64,000 bases of DNA from Przewalskia tangutica. Lineage: Eukaryota > Streptophyta > Magnoliopsida > Solanales > Solanaceae. Shown one piece after another: positions 12,598-24,108 of this stretch. Below the pieces are notes generated by a model. The model was not told where the DNA came from. It was given only the letters and a program-made list of their open reading frames with translations, and searched no databases. The stretch's first letter is position 1. Each line of letters begins with the position of its first letter. Both the position numbers and the translations under genes were made by a program. The stretch covers positions 55,564,924 through 55,628,923 of the forward strand of contig CM056730.1 of the NCBI GenBank assembly GCA_029844215.1. Reading direction: 5' to 3'.

Positions 12598-13025
12598 GGT
12601 CAAGAAATGGCCAACCAATGGCCAAGATCTATCCAAGTGTAAGGCAAGTGTAAGGTCAAGATGAAGCCATGTGTTTGTGGGTCCCACTTGCTCATCAACT
12701 ACACAAAATATCCTACCTAACCCTTGACCACAATTTTTACACAAAAAACGTGCCAACCTTCCCCTTTGGCCGTCCACTTCCTTCCAATGTGAGGGTGACA
12801 CATGTCACCCTCCCGTTGGTCCAAAATGTTTCGTCTCTCGGAAAAATCCGCAAAAATTATTAATGACATAGCCGGAAATTTCCCTACGAAAGCTGTGGAA
12901 ACGTTTCGTCGAAAAACGACTCTTTTTGGCACTTGTGTACAAATTTCGAAACTATGCTTACTTTAAGGCTCAAATTATAATACGTACGCCCTCACGTACA
13001 TACTCAGGAAATACGGGGTATAACA

Positions 13026-13833
13026 TTCTCCCCTCCTTAGAAACATTCGTCCCGAATGTTCCTTCTCAAGGTGGATTACGAAGAAGATCTTCTAACAAGT
13101 TGCCAACGCCACGCCTGGCCACGAACTAACACACGTTCTCTTCCTTTCTTACTCGTCGTGCCCTCCTCGAACACTTGAACTCTTCTAGTATACGCACCAT
13201 AATTCAGTCATTGCTTCAGTTTCCAATACTTTGGAGTCACAACCTCCAAACTTGGTCATCTTACTAGCTTTATTTTCCTCTAAGGCCATTCCCGGCCTTC
13301 ACGAACCGATTCTGGTCGAACATATCCACAAACTCATACGATGGTCATCTAAACTTGGTCCTAGCACCCTCGTGACCCTACCACCTGGCGGGACCACCCA
13401 GAGCTGACCCTACCTCGGAACAGGCCGCGGGTTGGCCCTCAACATGGCCCCAACCCGACCCACTTAACGCATCACGCTCTTGTCCCCCGATCCGGAACAA
13501 TCTTACCTCTACAGGTCATGAAAGCTACCACTTCCATTGCACACTACCCAGGGACTTTATCACACAAAACGTTCTAGGCATAAAAATGCACTCCGACAAG
13601 GATCACTTGCAAAATCTGGTACTCAAGACGGCCTTACATCTAAGGTCTCAACTGTAATATTCTAAGGTTCATCATTTTCTCACCCTCAAGCTTACCCTTC
13701 TCACAACTAGGTTCTACATCACGTTTTAGCACAAAGCTATCCGAACATAACACTAAACACATCATCACATCATCAATACATACAAAACTCTAGAGGGTTA
13801 AGGATATACGAAAATAGGCGATTGGAGGGACCG
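13026..13833 (-). other. Non-coding block replacing pol in element B, with polypurine tract
   Basis: No long frame or pol motif is present. The polypurine tract is 13026-13036 and the adjacent perfect hairpin is 13042-13060. Positions 13370-13800 are homologous to 63517-64000 (H), ~24900-25400 (E) and ~57230-57690 (J) but to nothing in F or in A's interior. Two inverted repeats sit in it: CGGGTTGG…CCAACCCG at 13428-13457 with a 14-base loop, and GCAT/ATGC at 13578-13589. I infer a retained RNA function or common descent; I see no protein. Confidence 0.65.
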
Positions 13834-15024
13834 CTAAAGCGGAACTTCCACGCGACCTCTGGTGGCCCGCCGGTGTATGAACATCTGCTGGCTATGGAAG
13901 GTGAAGAACCATGCCCGATCCCGTAGTATGTGCTATCCTACCAGCGCTACCCACAGTGGGACAGTTTCTCCCAAAATGGCCTGGCCGCATGTAAAACAAA
14001 CTCCGGACTAGCACGACACCCCATCGTGGAGTCTACCACCAGTCCTGGCGAGGTATGGGTGGCTTGGTGGTTAACACCCCGCTCTCGAAAATCTGAACCC
14101 TTGGAGCCACGACCGCTCTCGAAAACTCGACGCTCACGAAGATTGTGAGGACCACTCATCTTGGCGGAGCGCATAACTAGTCTGCTGCGAGGCGGTGCGC
14201 CTCGAAAATCACCAAAGGACCTGCGATCGGACCTCTTCTGGCGACTTTGGTCATTCCGTCGATTTCTCGCTCGCCGCCTCCAAGTGCATAAGCTGCATGC
14301 GGCGATGTCCATGCGGTGAAGAGCTACACCCGAACAACTCTCTGCTAGGTAATCATCGAGCCCTGTAACATATCGGTGGACTCGATCCTCCATACTAGCT
14401 ACTAATGCGGGGACGTACCGGGCCAATGAGTCGAACTCCACATTGTACTCCCGCACCGTACGCCCGTTCTGCCGCAACACCAAAAATCTGTCGGCCCGAG
14501 CCCTCCTCATCTGTGGCGGCAAGAAGTGTGCAAGAAATGCCTTTGAGAACTCGTCCCAGAAAGCCGGAAGTGCATTCTCTCCCCGGGACAGCTCCCACGA
14601 ATCAAACCAATCGACTGCGGTATCACGCAGCCGATGCGAACCCAGGACCACTGACTCGGTCTCCGAGGCCTTGATCACTCTCATGATCCGCTGTAACTGC
14701 CGGATGAACTCCTGCGGATCATCCTCAGGCCTCGACCCATAAAACTCTGGCGGGTTACACCTCAGAAAATCCCGTAGTCTCAAACTGTCTGCTCGGGGTT
14801 GAATTACGGGTGCTACTGGGACTGGAACTGCTGCGTCCAGCTTATCCTCAAGTCTGGTGACCACGGCCATTACGGGCCATCTCCTTGTAACCCATCTCCT
14901 CTGCCCCAGCCTGTAGGACTGGAGGCTCAGGTACTGTGGTCTCTGTAGAGACTGCCGCTGCTCTACTCGTATCTCCCTCTGCTGCCTTGCCCTTCTGGGC
15001 CCGGGTTGCCTTGCGCGGAGGCAT
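13834..15024 (-). pseudogene. gag: gag of element B, nearly full length
   Basis: The start is taken as the ATG at 15024-15022 (MPPRKAT-type N-terminus, as in H and J); the stop is the TAG at 13836-13834. The expected length is about 395 residues. An open frame of 370 codons spans 15059-13947, but its first ~75 codons are out of register with the ATG frame, so there is at least one frameshift near 14840-14860. The capsid core is well preserved: LRLRDFLRCNPPEFYGSRPE, DPQEFIRQLQRIMRVIKA, DTAVDWFDSWELSRGE, FWDEFSKAFLAHFLPPQMRR, VREYNVEFDSLARYVPALVA. A basic, RS-rich linker follows. The CCHC knuckle near 14030-13975 is blurred (CFTCGQ, then shifted). It would form the particle and bind genomic RNA. 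It is the most complete protein in the window. Confidence 0.8.
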
Positions 15025-15210
15025 AACTGGTAAAAACGAGATACGTCAGAGGGGTCCAACTTACAACACAGCTACAGGCACGATCTCGGAATGAGAAGAA
15101 TGGAAACCAATCCTAAATGTCCTATAGCCTCACGATTATAGATGTGGTGCACACACCGATAATCAAGACTCTACTAGACACGGTGCGTAGACACTTTCCA
15201 GAGACTAATC

Positions 15211-15222
15211 GCTCTGATACCA
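15211..15222 (-). promoter_or_regulatory. Primer-binding site, initiator Met-tRNA
   Basis: TGGTATCAGAGC on the minus strand, four bases from the LTR end at 15227. The ~186 bases from here to the gag ATG are leader. Confidence 0.9.
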
Positions 15223-15819
15223 CTTTTGTCACGACCGAACCGGGCCGTGGATGGTGCCTACCGGGCACCCTAGTGATACAACATCGGAGAAAATCAGCGG
15301 AAATAAAAACATGAACATGAATTCGAGAGACAAGATAAATAAGCGAGCCAACAAGCGGTTGCCTTCATCATATATACATAAATACCGACGGTTATCCTTT
15401 TACAAACCACACTTGCGATTACAGACCTCTAAGATTTATACAACAACTATGACGGACGGGGCCCGCCATACCACGAACGCATAAGAACTTACGGACTCGG
15501 GGTAACATACCAAAGATAAGCCTCCGACGAAACGGAGCTTCCCAAAATGAAATGAGATCCTAAACGCGGGATCGGCGGTAGATGTACTTCTACTGCGGCA
15601 TGAACGGCCTCGAAGGAGGTCGATGCAGTACCAAGTATGTGAAGCGTAAATCGTAAATGAAATCATAATAGTCTATAAAAGCAGGAGAGCGGTATGATAA
15701 CCAAACTACAATACACACATACTTGATTATATCAATTCGGTCTCACGCCACAACATCAATCACGCGTGGAGTACGCCGCCGGCTGGCGATGCATGATATG
15801 ATAACAACAAGACAACCAT

Positions 15820-16075
15820 CCAAATGGGAGCATACGTGCGCTACGCATCGTGTCGGTATGTCCAAAGGAACAAATAAGACAACATTCCAAATGGAAGCAT
15901 ACGATGCGCTACGCGTCGTGTCGATGAGTCCAAGGAAACAATAAGACATTCCAAATGGAAGCATACGTGCGCTACGCGTCGTGTCGATATGTCCAAGGAA
16001 ACAATAAGACAACAAGCGGTAATCAAAGTGGAAGCATACGTGCGCTACGATCGTGTCGATATGTCCAAAGCGATT
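15820..16075 (-). repeat. Tandem repeat, ~4 units of 60-75 bases in 5' LTR of B
   Basis: Counterpart of 9952-10216, with the same CCAAATGG…GAAGCATAC…GTATGTCCAA unit. Many units have lost 1-3 bases around CCCG and CAG. Confidence 0.8.
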
Positions 16076-16223
16076 AACAAAGTAACACTATCAGCGAGAA
16101 CGTGCGTGGAATTTATCCGTCACCGTAGGCCACGCCCAAGTAAGTTCTCAACAAGTCAACCGACCCTCCATCGAGAGACGCGGTAGTATAGAAACACAAT
16201 TCTTGCACAACAAAGGCTATCAC

Positions 16224-16293
16224 AACAAGCATAGGCAAGTTTCACAACAACAAGCATAGGCAAGTTTCACAACAACAAGCATAGGCAAGTTTA
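16224..16293 (-). repeat. Tandem 25-base repeat, three units
   Basis: Counterpart of 10368-10462 with one unit fewer. Confidence 0.85.
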
Positions 16294-18412
16294 TACACAA
16301 CTCGAAGTACTTTCATTTTATGCCCAAGTCCGGGTTTTAACCCTAAAGTACTACGTACGTTAAATTCCTTTTAAAGAGATCTATTCCTTTTATAAAAGTC
16401 ACCCGATACCCGTAGTATAAAAAAATAGAGTGACTTATATCTTTTAAGTAAACCAAAACAACTTCCATACTTTCCTTTTTAAAACCAGATTAAGGCAACA
16501 CCATGCTTTCTTTTTTTCACCAAAACACTTCTCTTTTTAAAGTCAAGTTACCACATTAAAACCAATGATAAAACCTTTCTTTTGTTTTCATAAGGTCGTT
16601 ATAACCAACTTCCCATAAAGCTGTTATAACACCTTATGTTTTAAACCATTTTAAGACAACACAATGCCTTTCTTTTACCTAAAGATCCAGTTTGACTAAT
16701 TTAAATTACACAAGACTCTTTTTTGAAAAGTTTCATAGTTCAATGTCTTAATCTCTTTTAAAACAATTGAGTAACATATACCATAGGCGAATAGGTTATT
16801 CTTGTTCATAATCAATCTTATTAAGCAGCCATGATCTAGAAAATGTAATATCATTTTGTCTCATCTTAGCTTCTATGCAGATGGAGGTTTCTACTGGTTT
16901 TAATAATACTTAATTATTCAATACATTTTCCTTTATTAACGCTGCAGTGGTTTGTCGATACACATTCTGATTTCCGAAATCAGTAAAACATTATTCCTTT
17001 CAAAAACCAAGTACTCATTACTCACGAATGAGGTTTCACACAAACATCCATATTAAGTCAAGTCTCTTATCTTTTAAGAATAAGTCTCTTAACTTCTAGA
17101 CCATTAAACCATTCTTTTTATCTCTCTTAAGACGTTACACCTAACTTCTCATAAAGCTGGTATAACTCTTATGTTTTCAAACCAAGTATACACTTCTTTC
17201 AAAAAGGTTTCTTAATCTTTTAGAATACTCCAAGGTTCTTTATTATCAAGTCGGTTATAAGTCAAATCAGTTATCTTTTAAAAAAAACCACAAAGCATTT
17301 CTCATTTACATAGAGCTGTTATAACCAACTTCCCATAAAGCCGTTATAACACTTTATGTTTAAAAACAATCAAATACATTTAACACATGTACGTCTATCG
17401 TACTACATAGTTATACACATATCATGCTAGAACAGATAAGAAGAGGTTCACATACCTCGCGACGATTATCGACTAATAGCAAAACGCTCCAAGTACCTCA
17501 AACCGTCCGCTACACTCTCAGTCAAGCAGATCACTCCACACGTAGTACTACAACCTATAGAGGCCACAAAGCGCCTATTAATATCTTTAGATCCCGACGT
17601 AGAATATTCTACAGAAAATTCGAAGACCTCCCGCAACAACGTAATTCTCCTCCTATCGAGTAGGCTACCAAGCCAACCGTGGGGTTTACGTTAACCGGAC
17701 GTGTACACTCTACTTCACGATAATGCTAAACAAGTCTCATGTCTGATCCTAAGTAATTCTGATTCGGTTCTCATCTTAAAGTTCAAGCTTAAGTCGCAAG
17801 ACATTGTCGTAAGTATTATTCAGGCTTAAGTCAAAAGACATTGCCGCACAACTATGTTCAATTCTATATATAGTATACCTTAACTATATATTCCAACAAC
17901 ATGTAATTTCCAATTACAACAGAAGGTTAAGAGTGTTTACCTCGATAAGCCCAAAATTATCCGAGTTTATATGTCGATCCTGAGCAAGGTTTAGCTCCTA
18001 CTCCGTGCGCTCCGACCCGCTCCAACCAACCCTTAGAAGTTCTAACCAACTTCTACTTATAACTTCAACTACGGGTGAAGATTTTACTTAGGGTTTCGTT
18101 TTTGTGACTGAGGGAAGTATAATAGTATTTTCTGGGCTTTTGTATAAGTGTAACCTTGGGAAAACTACAAGGTATTTGGGCATTATAACAATACTTGGAG
18201 AGTATTTCTATACCACAAAAAGGGGGGTATTTATACGAGACAACTAGGCTAGGGGGGGTACCCCACGGCTACACCCCACAAAGGGGAGGAGGCTCTCGGC
18301 AAGGGCTCTCAAAGGGGAGGGGGTGTGGTGGACGAAAACAACAAGAGGGAGAGGGAGGGATTTTCAAGACTTAGACAATTTTTGGATGAATAAGTTCATC
18401 AACTTAGAGGGG

Positions 18413-18420
18413 TATTTATA
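18413..18420 (-). promoter_or_regulatory. LTR TATA box
   Basis: TATAAATA on the minus strand in the conserved GACCTATAAATACC context. Confidence 0.6.
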
Positions 18421-18840
18421 GGTCAAGAAATGGCCAACCAATGGCCAAGATCTATCCAAGTGTAAGGCAAGTGTAAGGTCAAGATGAAGCCATGTGTTTG
18501 TGGGTCCCACTTGCTCATCAACTACACAAAATATCCTACCTAACCCTTGACCACAATTTTTGCACAAAAAACGTGTCAACCTTCCCCTTTGGCCGTCCAC
18601 TTCCTTCCAATGTGAGGTGACACAGGCCACCCTCCGGTTGTTCAAAATTGTTTCGTCTCTCGGAAAAATCCATAAAATTATTAATGACATAGCGGAAATT
18701 TCCTACAGTGTGGAAACGTTTCGTCGAAAAACGACTCTTTTTGGCACTTGTGTACAAATTTCGAAACTATGCTTACTTTAAGGCTCAAATTATAATACGT
18801 ACGCCCTCACGTACATACTCAGGAAATACGGGGTATAACA

Positions 18841-19802
18841 AGCACTTCCCTACCCGGTGAGCTACTCAAGTCTCTGTGTGAACAAAGTCTAAGTAAATCT
18901 GATTTGATTATTCTTCTTTTAAACCCTTCTACTGTGATAACAGTTCAATTCTATTCTGTAATAATCTTCTAAGTATTCAATACTTATATCTATACTTCTA
19001 CAGTATGCATTTTCTAATACAAAAGAGGGTTAGGATTATTTACCTCGGTAAGCCCAATAATATCCTAGATAAAAGTCGCGCCTGAGCAAGGTTTAGCTCC
19101 TAAGTTGTACGCTCCGGTAGCTCCAAGAACCCTTAGAAGTTCTTTCCAACTTCTACTAAGTACTAAGGGATTTGGGCTAGGGTATTTTGGGCATTATAAC
19201 AATACTAGAAGGCAACTTTTCTACCAAGGGAGGGGGGTAGATTTCGGCTAGGCTAGGGGGGGGGATTGCCTCGGCTAAGCTTCTCCAAGGGGGGGGGGGG
19301 GGGTGTTTGGACGAAAAGGGCTATCAAAGGAGAGGGGAGGATTTTAGACTTGGAAAGTTTTTTTGGATTAATAACACTTCATCACAGAGAGTATTTATAG
19401 GTCAAGGGATGGCCAACCAATGGCCAAGATTATGCCAAGTGCAAGGCAAGTGTAAGGTCAAGATTTGGGCAAGTGTACCTTAGCCAACTTGCACACAAAA
19501 TATCCTACCAACTCCAAGACAAAATTGGCTATCCAATTCGTCCAAATGGACGCCTCAAGTCCACCAACTAGAGGGTGACAAGTGTTGCCCTCTCGTTGGT
19601 CCAAAATGTTTCGTCTCTCGGAAAAATCCGTAAAAATTAGAAATGACATAGCCGGAATTTATCCTACGCGAGTTGTGTAAAACGTTTCGTCGGAAAACTA
19701 TTCTTTTAGTGAGTTGTGCCCAAGTATTTTCGTCCAAGCCTAACTTTTAAGGCTAAACTTTTATACGTATTCCCCACGTACATACTGAAATACGGGTATA
19801 AC
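18841..19802 (-). repeat. LTR fragment of complex A, right of element B
   Basis: It continues 9164-9334 and ends at the LTR start (GGTATAAC at 19802, terminal A lost). It contains a TATA box at 19392-19399 and a 15-base G run at 19289-19303. The right edge is the outer boundary of complex A. Confidence 0.8.
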
Positions 19803-20499
19803 GGCTTCGATTCAGCACCGTTGACTAGGTGACTCGAGAAAGCGGCCAAGTTCCGATGGGCGAGGCTTGCGAGAAGGGTTTCGATTCTTGAAGGAAATGT
19901 TGACTCTGACTCCGATTCTTACTCTTCCCGAGGGTTAGACGGTGCGTGATCTATTATGATGCCTCGGGTATCGGGCTAGGGTGTGTTTTGATGCAGACGG
20001 CAAGGTTATAGCCTATGCTTCGGCGATTCTGAAGCATGAGAGGAATTACCTACCCATGACTTAGAGTTGGCGATTATTCATGCCTTGAAGATTTGGAGAC
20101 ATTATTTGTATGGGGTTCATGTGGATATTTATCTGAGACCACAAGAGCCTCCAGTATATCTTCAGGCAGAGGGAGCTGAACTTGCGACAGAGACGGTGGT
20201 TAGAGTTTCTGAAAGATTATGATGTTGATATTCTATACCATCCGGGGAAGGCCAACGTAGTTGCTGATGCCTTGAGTCGTAGATCGATGGGGAACACGTC
20301 GGAATGCGGCCGAGAGGCAGGACATGGTCCGTCGAGATCCACCGATTAGCGAGCCTTGGGGTTCGATTGATTGATACCGACGATAGTGGAGTGCGGGTTC
20401 GTGAGGTTGCGAGTCTTCCATCGTTGATGAGGTGAAGAGGCGGTTTGAGGACCCGGTGTTGGTACGGTATCGAGATGCGACTCTTCGGGAGGAGAAGAG
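19803..20499 (+). pseudogene. pol: Fragment C: stranded RNase H and integrase-linker piece of an older gypsy pol
   Basis: It aligns with F at about 34024-34700. Readable motifs include a VLMQ-like stretch near 19990-20010, YASR-type and KHERNY segments near 20010-20050, HYLYGVHVDIYL near 20100-20130, ELNLRQRRWLEFLKDYDVDI near 20180-20230, and NVVADALSRRS at about 20256-20288. The frame is broken. Both ends are cut by minus-strand elements: complex A on the left and LTR D on the right. It is more diverged from F than A is, so it is probably the oldest element here. Confidence 0.75.
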
Positions 20500-20525
20500 T
20501 GTCACGACCGAACCTGCGTGTTGGT
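20500..20525 (-). repeat. LTR D, first piece (3' terminus of a minus-strand LTR)
   Basis: TGTCACGACC at 20500 is the complement of the shared LTR end. Only about 26 bases precede the insertion of E. The same LTR resumes at 39668. The last five bases (TTGGT) are a damaged copy of E's CTGGT duplication. Confidence 0.75.
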
Positions 20526-23500
20526 TGTTATACCCGTATTTCAGTATATGCGTGGGGCGTGCGTAGAAAATTTGAACTTGAGATAGTAGCTTGGCGAAAT
20601 TTATTTGTGCACAACACCCGGTTAGAGTCGTTTTTAAATGAAACGTTTCCACAACTTTCGTAGGGGAATTTCCGGCTATGTCATTTTTAATTTTTGCGGA
20701 TTTTTCCGAGAGACGAAACATTTTGGACCAACGGGAGGGCGACACTTGGCACCCTCCAATTGGTGGACTTGAATCGTCCATGGGACGAATTGGATGAACT
20801 TTGGCACGTTTTTGTGCCTTGCACAAAGTCAAGGAGTTGGTAGGATATTTGTGTTTAGTTAATCCTCACCCTACACTTGCCTTGCACTTGGCAAGATCTT
20901 GGCCTTTGGTTGGCCATCCCTTGACCTATAAATACCCCTCTCCCTTTGATGAATTCTTCATCCTTTCCACAAATCTCTAAGTGTTAAAATCCCCCCCTCT
21001 CTTGTTGTTGTTCTCGTCCCTCCCCCCTTGGCCGAGAGCCCCTCCCCCTTTTGTGGCCTTGTGGCCGAGACTTCACCCCCCCTCCTAGTGGTGTTGTTCT
21101 CGTATAATAGACCCCCCCTCTTGGTAGAAATACTCTCAAAAGTATTGTTATAATGCCCAAATTACCTTAGCCGTATACCTTGTAGTATTCTAAGGTTATA
21201 CTTATACGAAAAGCCCAGAAATACTATTATACTTCCCTTAGTCACAAAACCGAAACCACAAGGAAAATCTCAGCTAGTTGGAGTATTAAGTAGAAGTTGG
21301 TTAGAACTTCTAAGGGTTGTTTGGAGCGGGTTGGAGCACACGGAGTAGGAGCTAAACCTTGCTCAGGATCGACATTTAAACTCGGATAATTATGGGCTTA
21401 TCGAGGTAAATATCTTGTCCCTCTATTGTAATTGGAAATTACATGATTGTTAGACTATATAGTTGAAGTATACTATATATATAGAACGAACGTTGTTGTC
21501 GGCAATGTCTTTGGACTTAAGCCTGAATAATAAGAAACCTTTTCGAAGAAGAGTCTTGAATCAGATTTACATAGGACTGTATTACAGTAGACTTGTGTTG
21601 CTTTTCCGTGGAGTAGAATTGTACCCGTTAGGGTTAGACGTATAACCCCCCCCGGTTGGCTTGGTAGCCGGCCTCGGTAGAGGAGGAGATTTACGCTGTT
21701 GCGGGGGAGTCTTTGCGAATTTTGGTAGAATGTTCTCTGATGAGCTAAATGTTAATAAGCGCCTTGTGGCCTTATAGGTTGAGGTACTACGTGTGGCGCG
21801 ATCTACTTGGCTTAGGAGTAGCCGGCGGTTGGAAGTACTTGAGCGTTTTGCTATTAGTCGATACTCGTCGCGAGGTATGTGAACCTCTTCCTATCTCTTC
21901 TAGCATGATATGTGTGAACTATGTAGTACGGTGAGCGTCATGTGCTAAACGTATTTGATTGATTTAAAACATAAAGTGTTATAACGGCTTTATGGGAAGT
22001 TGGTTATATGACTTTATGTTGGTAAGAAAATACTTGTGGTCTTTAAAGGTAATCGAATTGAACTATAAGCGGCTTGTTATGTGTTAATAAAGAACTTGAA
22101 GTATTTCAAAAGATTTTGAATCATTTTGAAAGAAGAAGTAATACTTGGTTTTGAAAAACTTAAGAGTTATACTAGCTTTATGGGAAGTTAGGTATAACGG
22201 CTTAAGAATGTTTCTTGATTTGGAAATCAGAATGTGTATCGACAAACCAACTGCAGCGTTAATAAAGGAATGTTTTGACTAATTAAGTATTATTAAAACC
22301 AAGAGAAACTTCCATCTGCATAGAAGCTAAGATGAGACAAAATGATATTTCCTAGATCACATTCTTTGTAATAAGATTGTTATAAACAAGAATATCCTAC
22401 TCACATATAAGACTTATGTTTCTCAGTTGTTTAAAAGAGAATTATATTCTTAAATGAACAAGACTATGAACTACGAAACCTTTCTAAAATAAGAAACGTG
22501 AACATTTGAAATTAGGCAAACTTGGACGTTTGGAAAATAATGTTGTTACTTGATTTTACAAAGGTAAGTGTTTTGGTTTATTTAAAAAGCGATCACTCTA
22601 TTTTATACTACGGGTATTGTGTGACTTATGTGAAAGCAACGGATCTTTTAAAAGATTTAATGTATGAAGTACTTTAGGGGTAGATACGAACTTGTTAGCT
22701 TAAAGTACCTTGTGTGAATAACTTGATTGTGCTGGTTTGAGATAGCCTTGTAAATACTTTCTTGTTGATGTGATAAGTGAAAATGTTAGGATGCTACGCG
22801 TGTTAGTATCTTGTGTGATCGTGATGTAAGGGGTCATTCTTGTTGTGCTTACGTTGTTAAACGTTAAGCCCGTTGTACTATTATTGTATCACATACCCTT
22901 TGACTTATTATACAGGGCTTGCCACCCTTGACGCGGGTCTTTACGGCTATGCGGTCCTCGTGACTATGCGGAGTCACGGTAGCTCGGGATTGATCATTCG
23001 GGTGTTTAGCACGACGCGGGGATTCTATGCGGTCTGTTGAGACTATGTGGTCTTTTGAGACTATGCGGGTTGCGGGAGCCTAGGCGGATACCGAGGTTAG
23101 CGCCCGATGCGGGGTATACCTCGGTGATGCAGGACCATGATTCGAGGAATACCTCATGCGGGTCGTGTGTGACCTATGCGAGTCTGCGAGAGTTCGAGGA
23201 TAGACGCGCATTGCTATTGCGGGCGAGTGGCCGCCGATCATGTGGTGCGATCTAGAAAGACCTCGGGATACGGTTGTGGTATTTTTGGTGCTGTGGGTCT
23301 TAGTAGTCGGCTATGCCTTCGCACTTGCCCGTCACGGTTTTATTGTGATAACTTTGAGGCGTGAGTCACGACTTGACATATTTGCTTATTTGTTGTGAGC
23401 GTAGTTTGCTTATCATACATGTCTCTGCTTTATAGACTATTATGATTTCATTTCTGATATTTTTTTAGTTTCACATACTAAATTTTTGTATGCGACCTCC

Positions 23501-23903
23501 TTGGGCTGCGTTCATGCCGCAGTTGAGGTACACGATCGTTGATCCTAGCTCTCGGTCACGATTTGGCGTTTGGGAAGCTCCGTTTCTCGGAGGCTTATCG
23601 ATGGTATAGTCCCTGTCGTAGTAAGTGTTTACATTCGGGGGTTTGGCGGGTACTGTCATACATTGTTGTCATATCATTCTTAGAGGTGCAGTAATCTTGT
23701 TGTGGCGGGGTTTGTAAAAGGATTAAACTGCTCATGTTGAAAAAGTTGTTATTTACATATATCGAAAGGCAAGTTTTCTCAGTTATTGTTTCATAATTCA
23801 TAATATGTCTTGTATAGTTTTATCTTCCGCTGATTACTCTTAAGATGTATCACTAGGGTGCCAGGGGTAAGGCACGATCCGCGGGCCGGAATCGGTCGTG
23901 ACA
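20526..23903 (+). repeat. 5' LTR of element E (3.4 kb)
   Basis: It starts TGTTATACCCG and ends GGTCGTGACA. It contains a TATA box at 20927-20934, a pyrimidine-rich leader at about 20980-21120, a GTATGT donor-like site at 21875-21880, AATAAA near 22260, paired GTTATAAC / TTATGGGAAGTT modules near 21980-22010 and 22165-22200, and ATGCGG-rich imperfect repeats at 22905-23260. No gene. Confidence 0.9.
20927..20934 (+). promoter_or_regulatory. LTR TATA box
   Basis: TATAAATA in the conserved GACCTATAAATACC context, downstream of TTGGCC-type repeats. Confidence 0.65.
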
Positions 23904-23907
23904 AAAG

Positions 23908-23919
23908 TGGTATCGAGCG
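23908..23919 (+). promoter_or_regulatory. Primer-binding site, damaged read
   Basis: TGGTATCGAGCG, against TGGTATCAGAGC in H and J. The missing and shifted bases fall on two CAG sites. Element F shows exactly the same deviation, which argues for a shared error mode rather than inheritance. Confidence 0.8.
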
Positions 23920-24108
23920 ATTAATCCTCGGAAAGTGTCTACTGATCCGTATCGATGAAGTCTTGATTATCGGTGTGTTGTGCACCAAAACAATAATCAG
24001 TAGGCTATAGTGTAATTAGGATTGGATTCTAATCTTATCACTCTGAGATCTGGCCTTAGAGCTGTGTTGTAAGTTGGACCCTCTGACGAAATTATTTCCC
24101 TTATCGTT

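Larger units (their letters stand above)
9335..13025 (-). repeat. 3' LTR of element B (3.7 kb)
   Basis: It runs from TGTTATACCCCG at 13025 (minus) to a degraded CGTGA(T)A end at 9335. It holds a TATA box at 12590-12597, a perfect 10-base-arm inverted repeat at 12791-12812, and a GTATGT splice-donor-like site at 11616-11621. Two tandem arrays lie at 9952-10216 and 10368-10462. AT-rich sequence with paired GTTATAAC / TTATGGGAAGTT modules fills 10500-11560. No gene. Confidence 0.85.
9335..18840 (-). mobile_element. Element B: complete gag-only non-autonomous gypsy element
   Basis: Two LTRs (9335-13025 and 15227-18840) flank a 2.2-kb interior with primer-binding site, gag, a non-coding block and polypurine tract, but no pol. 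It sits inside an LTR of complex A: the flanks rejoin as …AATTGG / AGCACTTCCC. The expected duplication AGCAC is exact on the right and blurred on the left (GGCGACT), where the sequence would hold two CAG/CTG sites. It resembles described TR-GAG elements, which must borrow pol from a partner; complex A and element F are plausible partners because they share its LTR ends, primer site and polypurine tract. Confidence 0.85.
15227..18840 (-). repeat. 5' LTR of element B (3.6 kb)
   Basis: It begins at 18840 (TGTTATACCCCG, minus) and ends at 15227 (CGTGACA). It is almost identical to 9335-13025; the differences are mostly short indels plus one missing 25-base unit. A TATA box lies at 18413-18420. 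No gene. Confidence 0.9.
1..19802 (-). mobile_element. Complex A: tandem Del/Tekay-type gypsy array, minus strand
   Basis: Read on the minus strand, this is a partial LTR (18841-19802 plus 9164-9334), a truncated interior (8330-9163), a full LTR (5875-8329), a full-length interior (974-5874) and a further LTR running off the window (1-973). The middle LTR serves both interiors, the usual result of unequal recombination between neighbouring copies. The right terminus (…GGTATAAC at 19802) abuts plus-strand pol sequence. Element B splits the rightmost LTR. The family is autonomous in design: gag, protease, RT, RNase H, integrase, chromodomain-like tail. No frame is intact in 974-5874. Family assignment rests on motif order and the 2.4-kb LTR, which is typical of Del/Tekay chromoviruses. 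Confidence 0.8.

Noticed and set aside
22905..23260. ATGCGG-rich repeats as a satellite or centromere repeat
   Set aside because: They are imperfect, short, limited to one place in each LTR, and move with the element.
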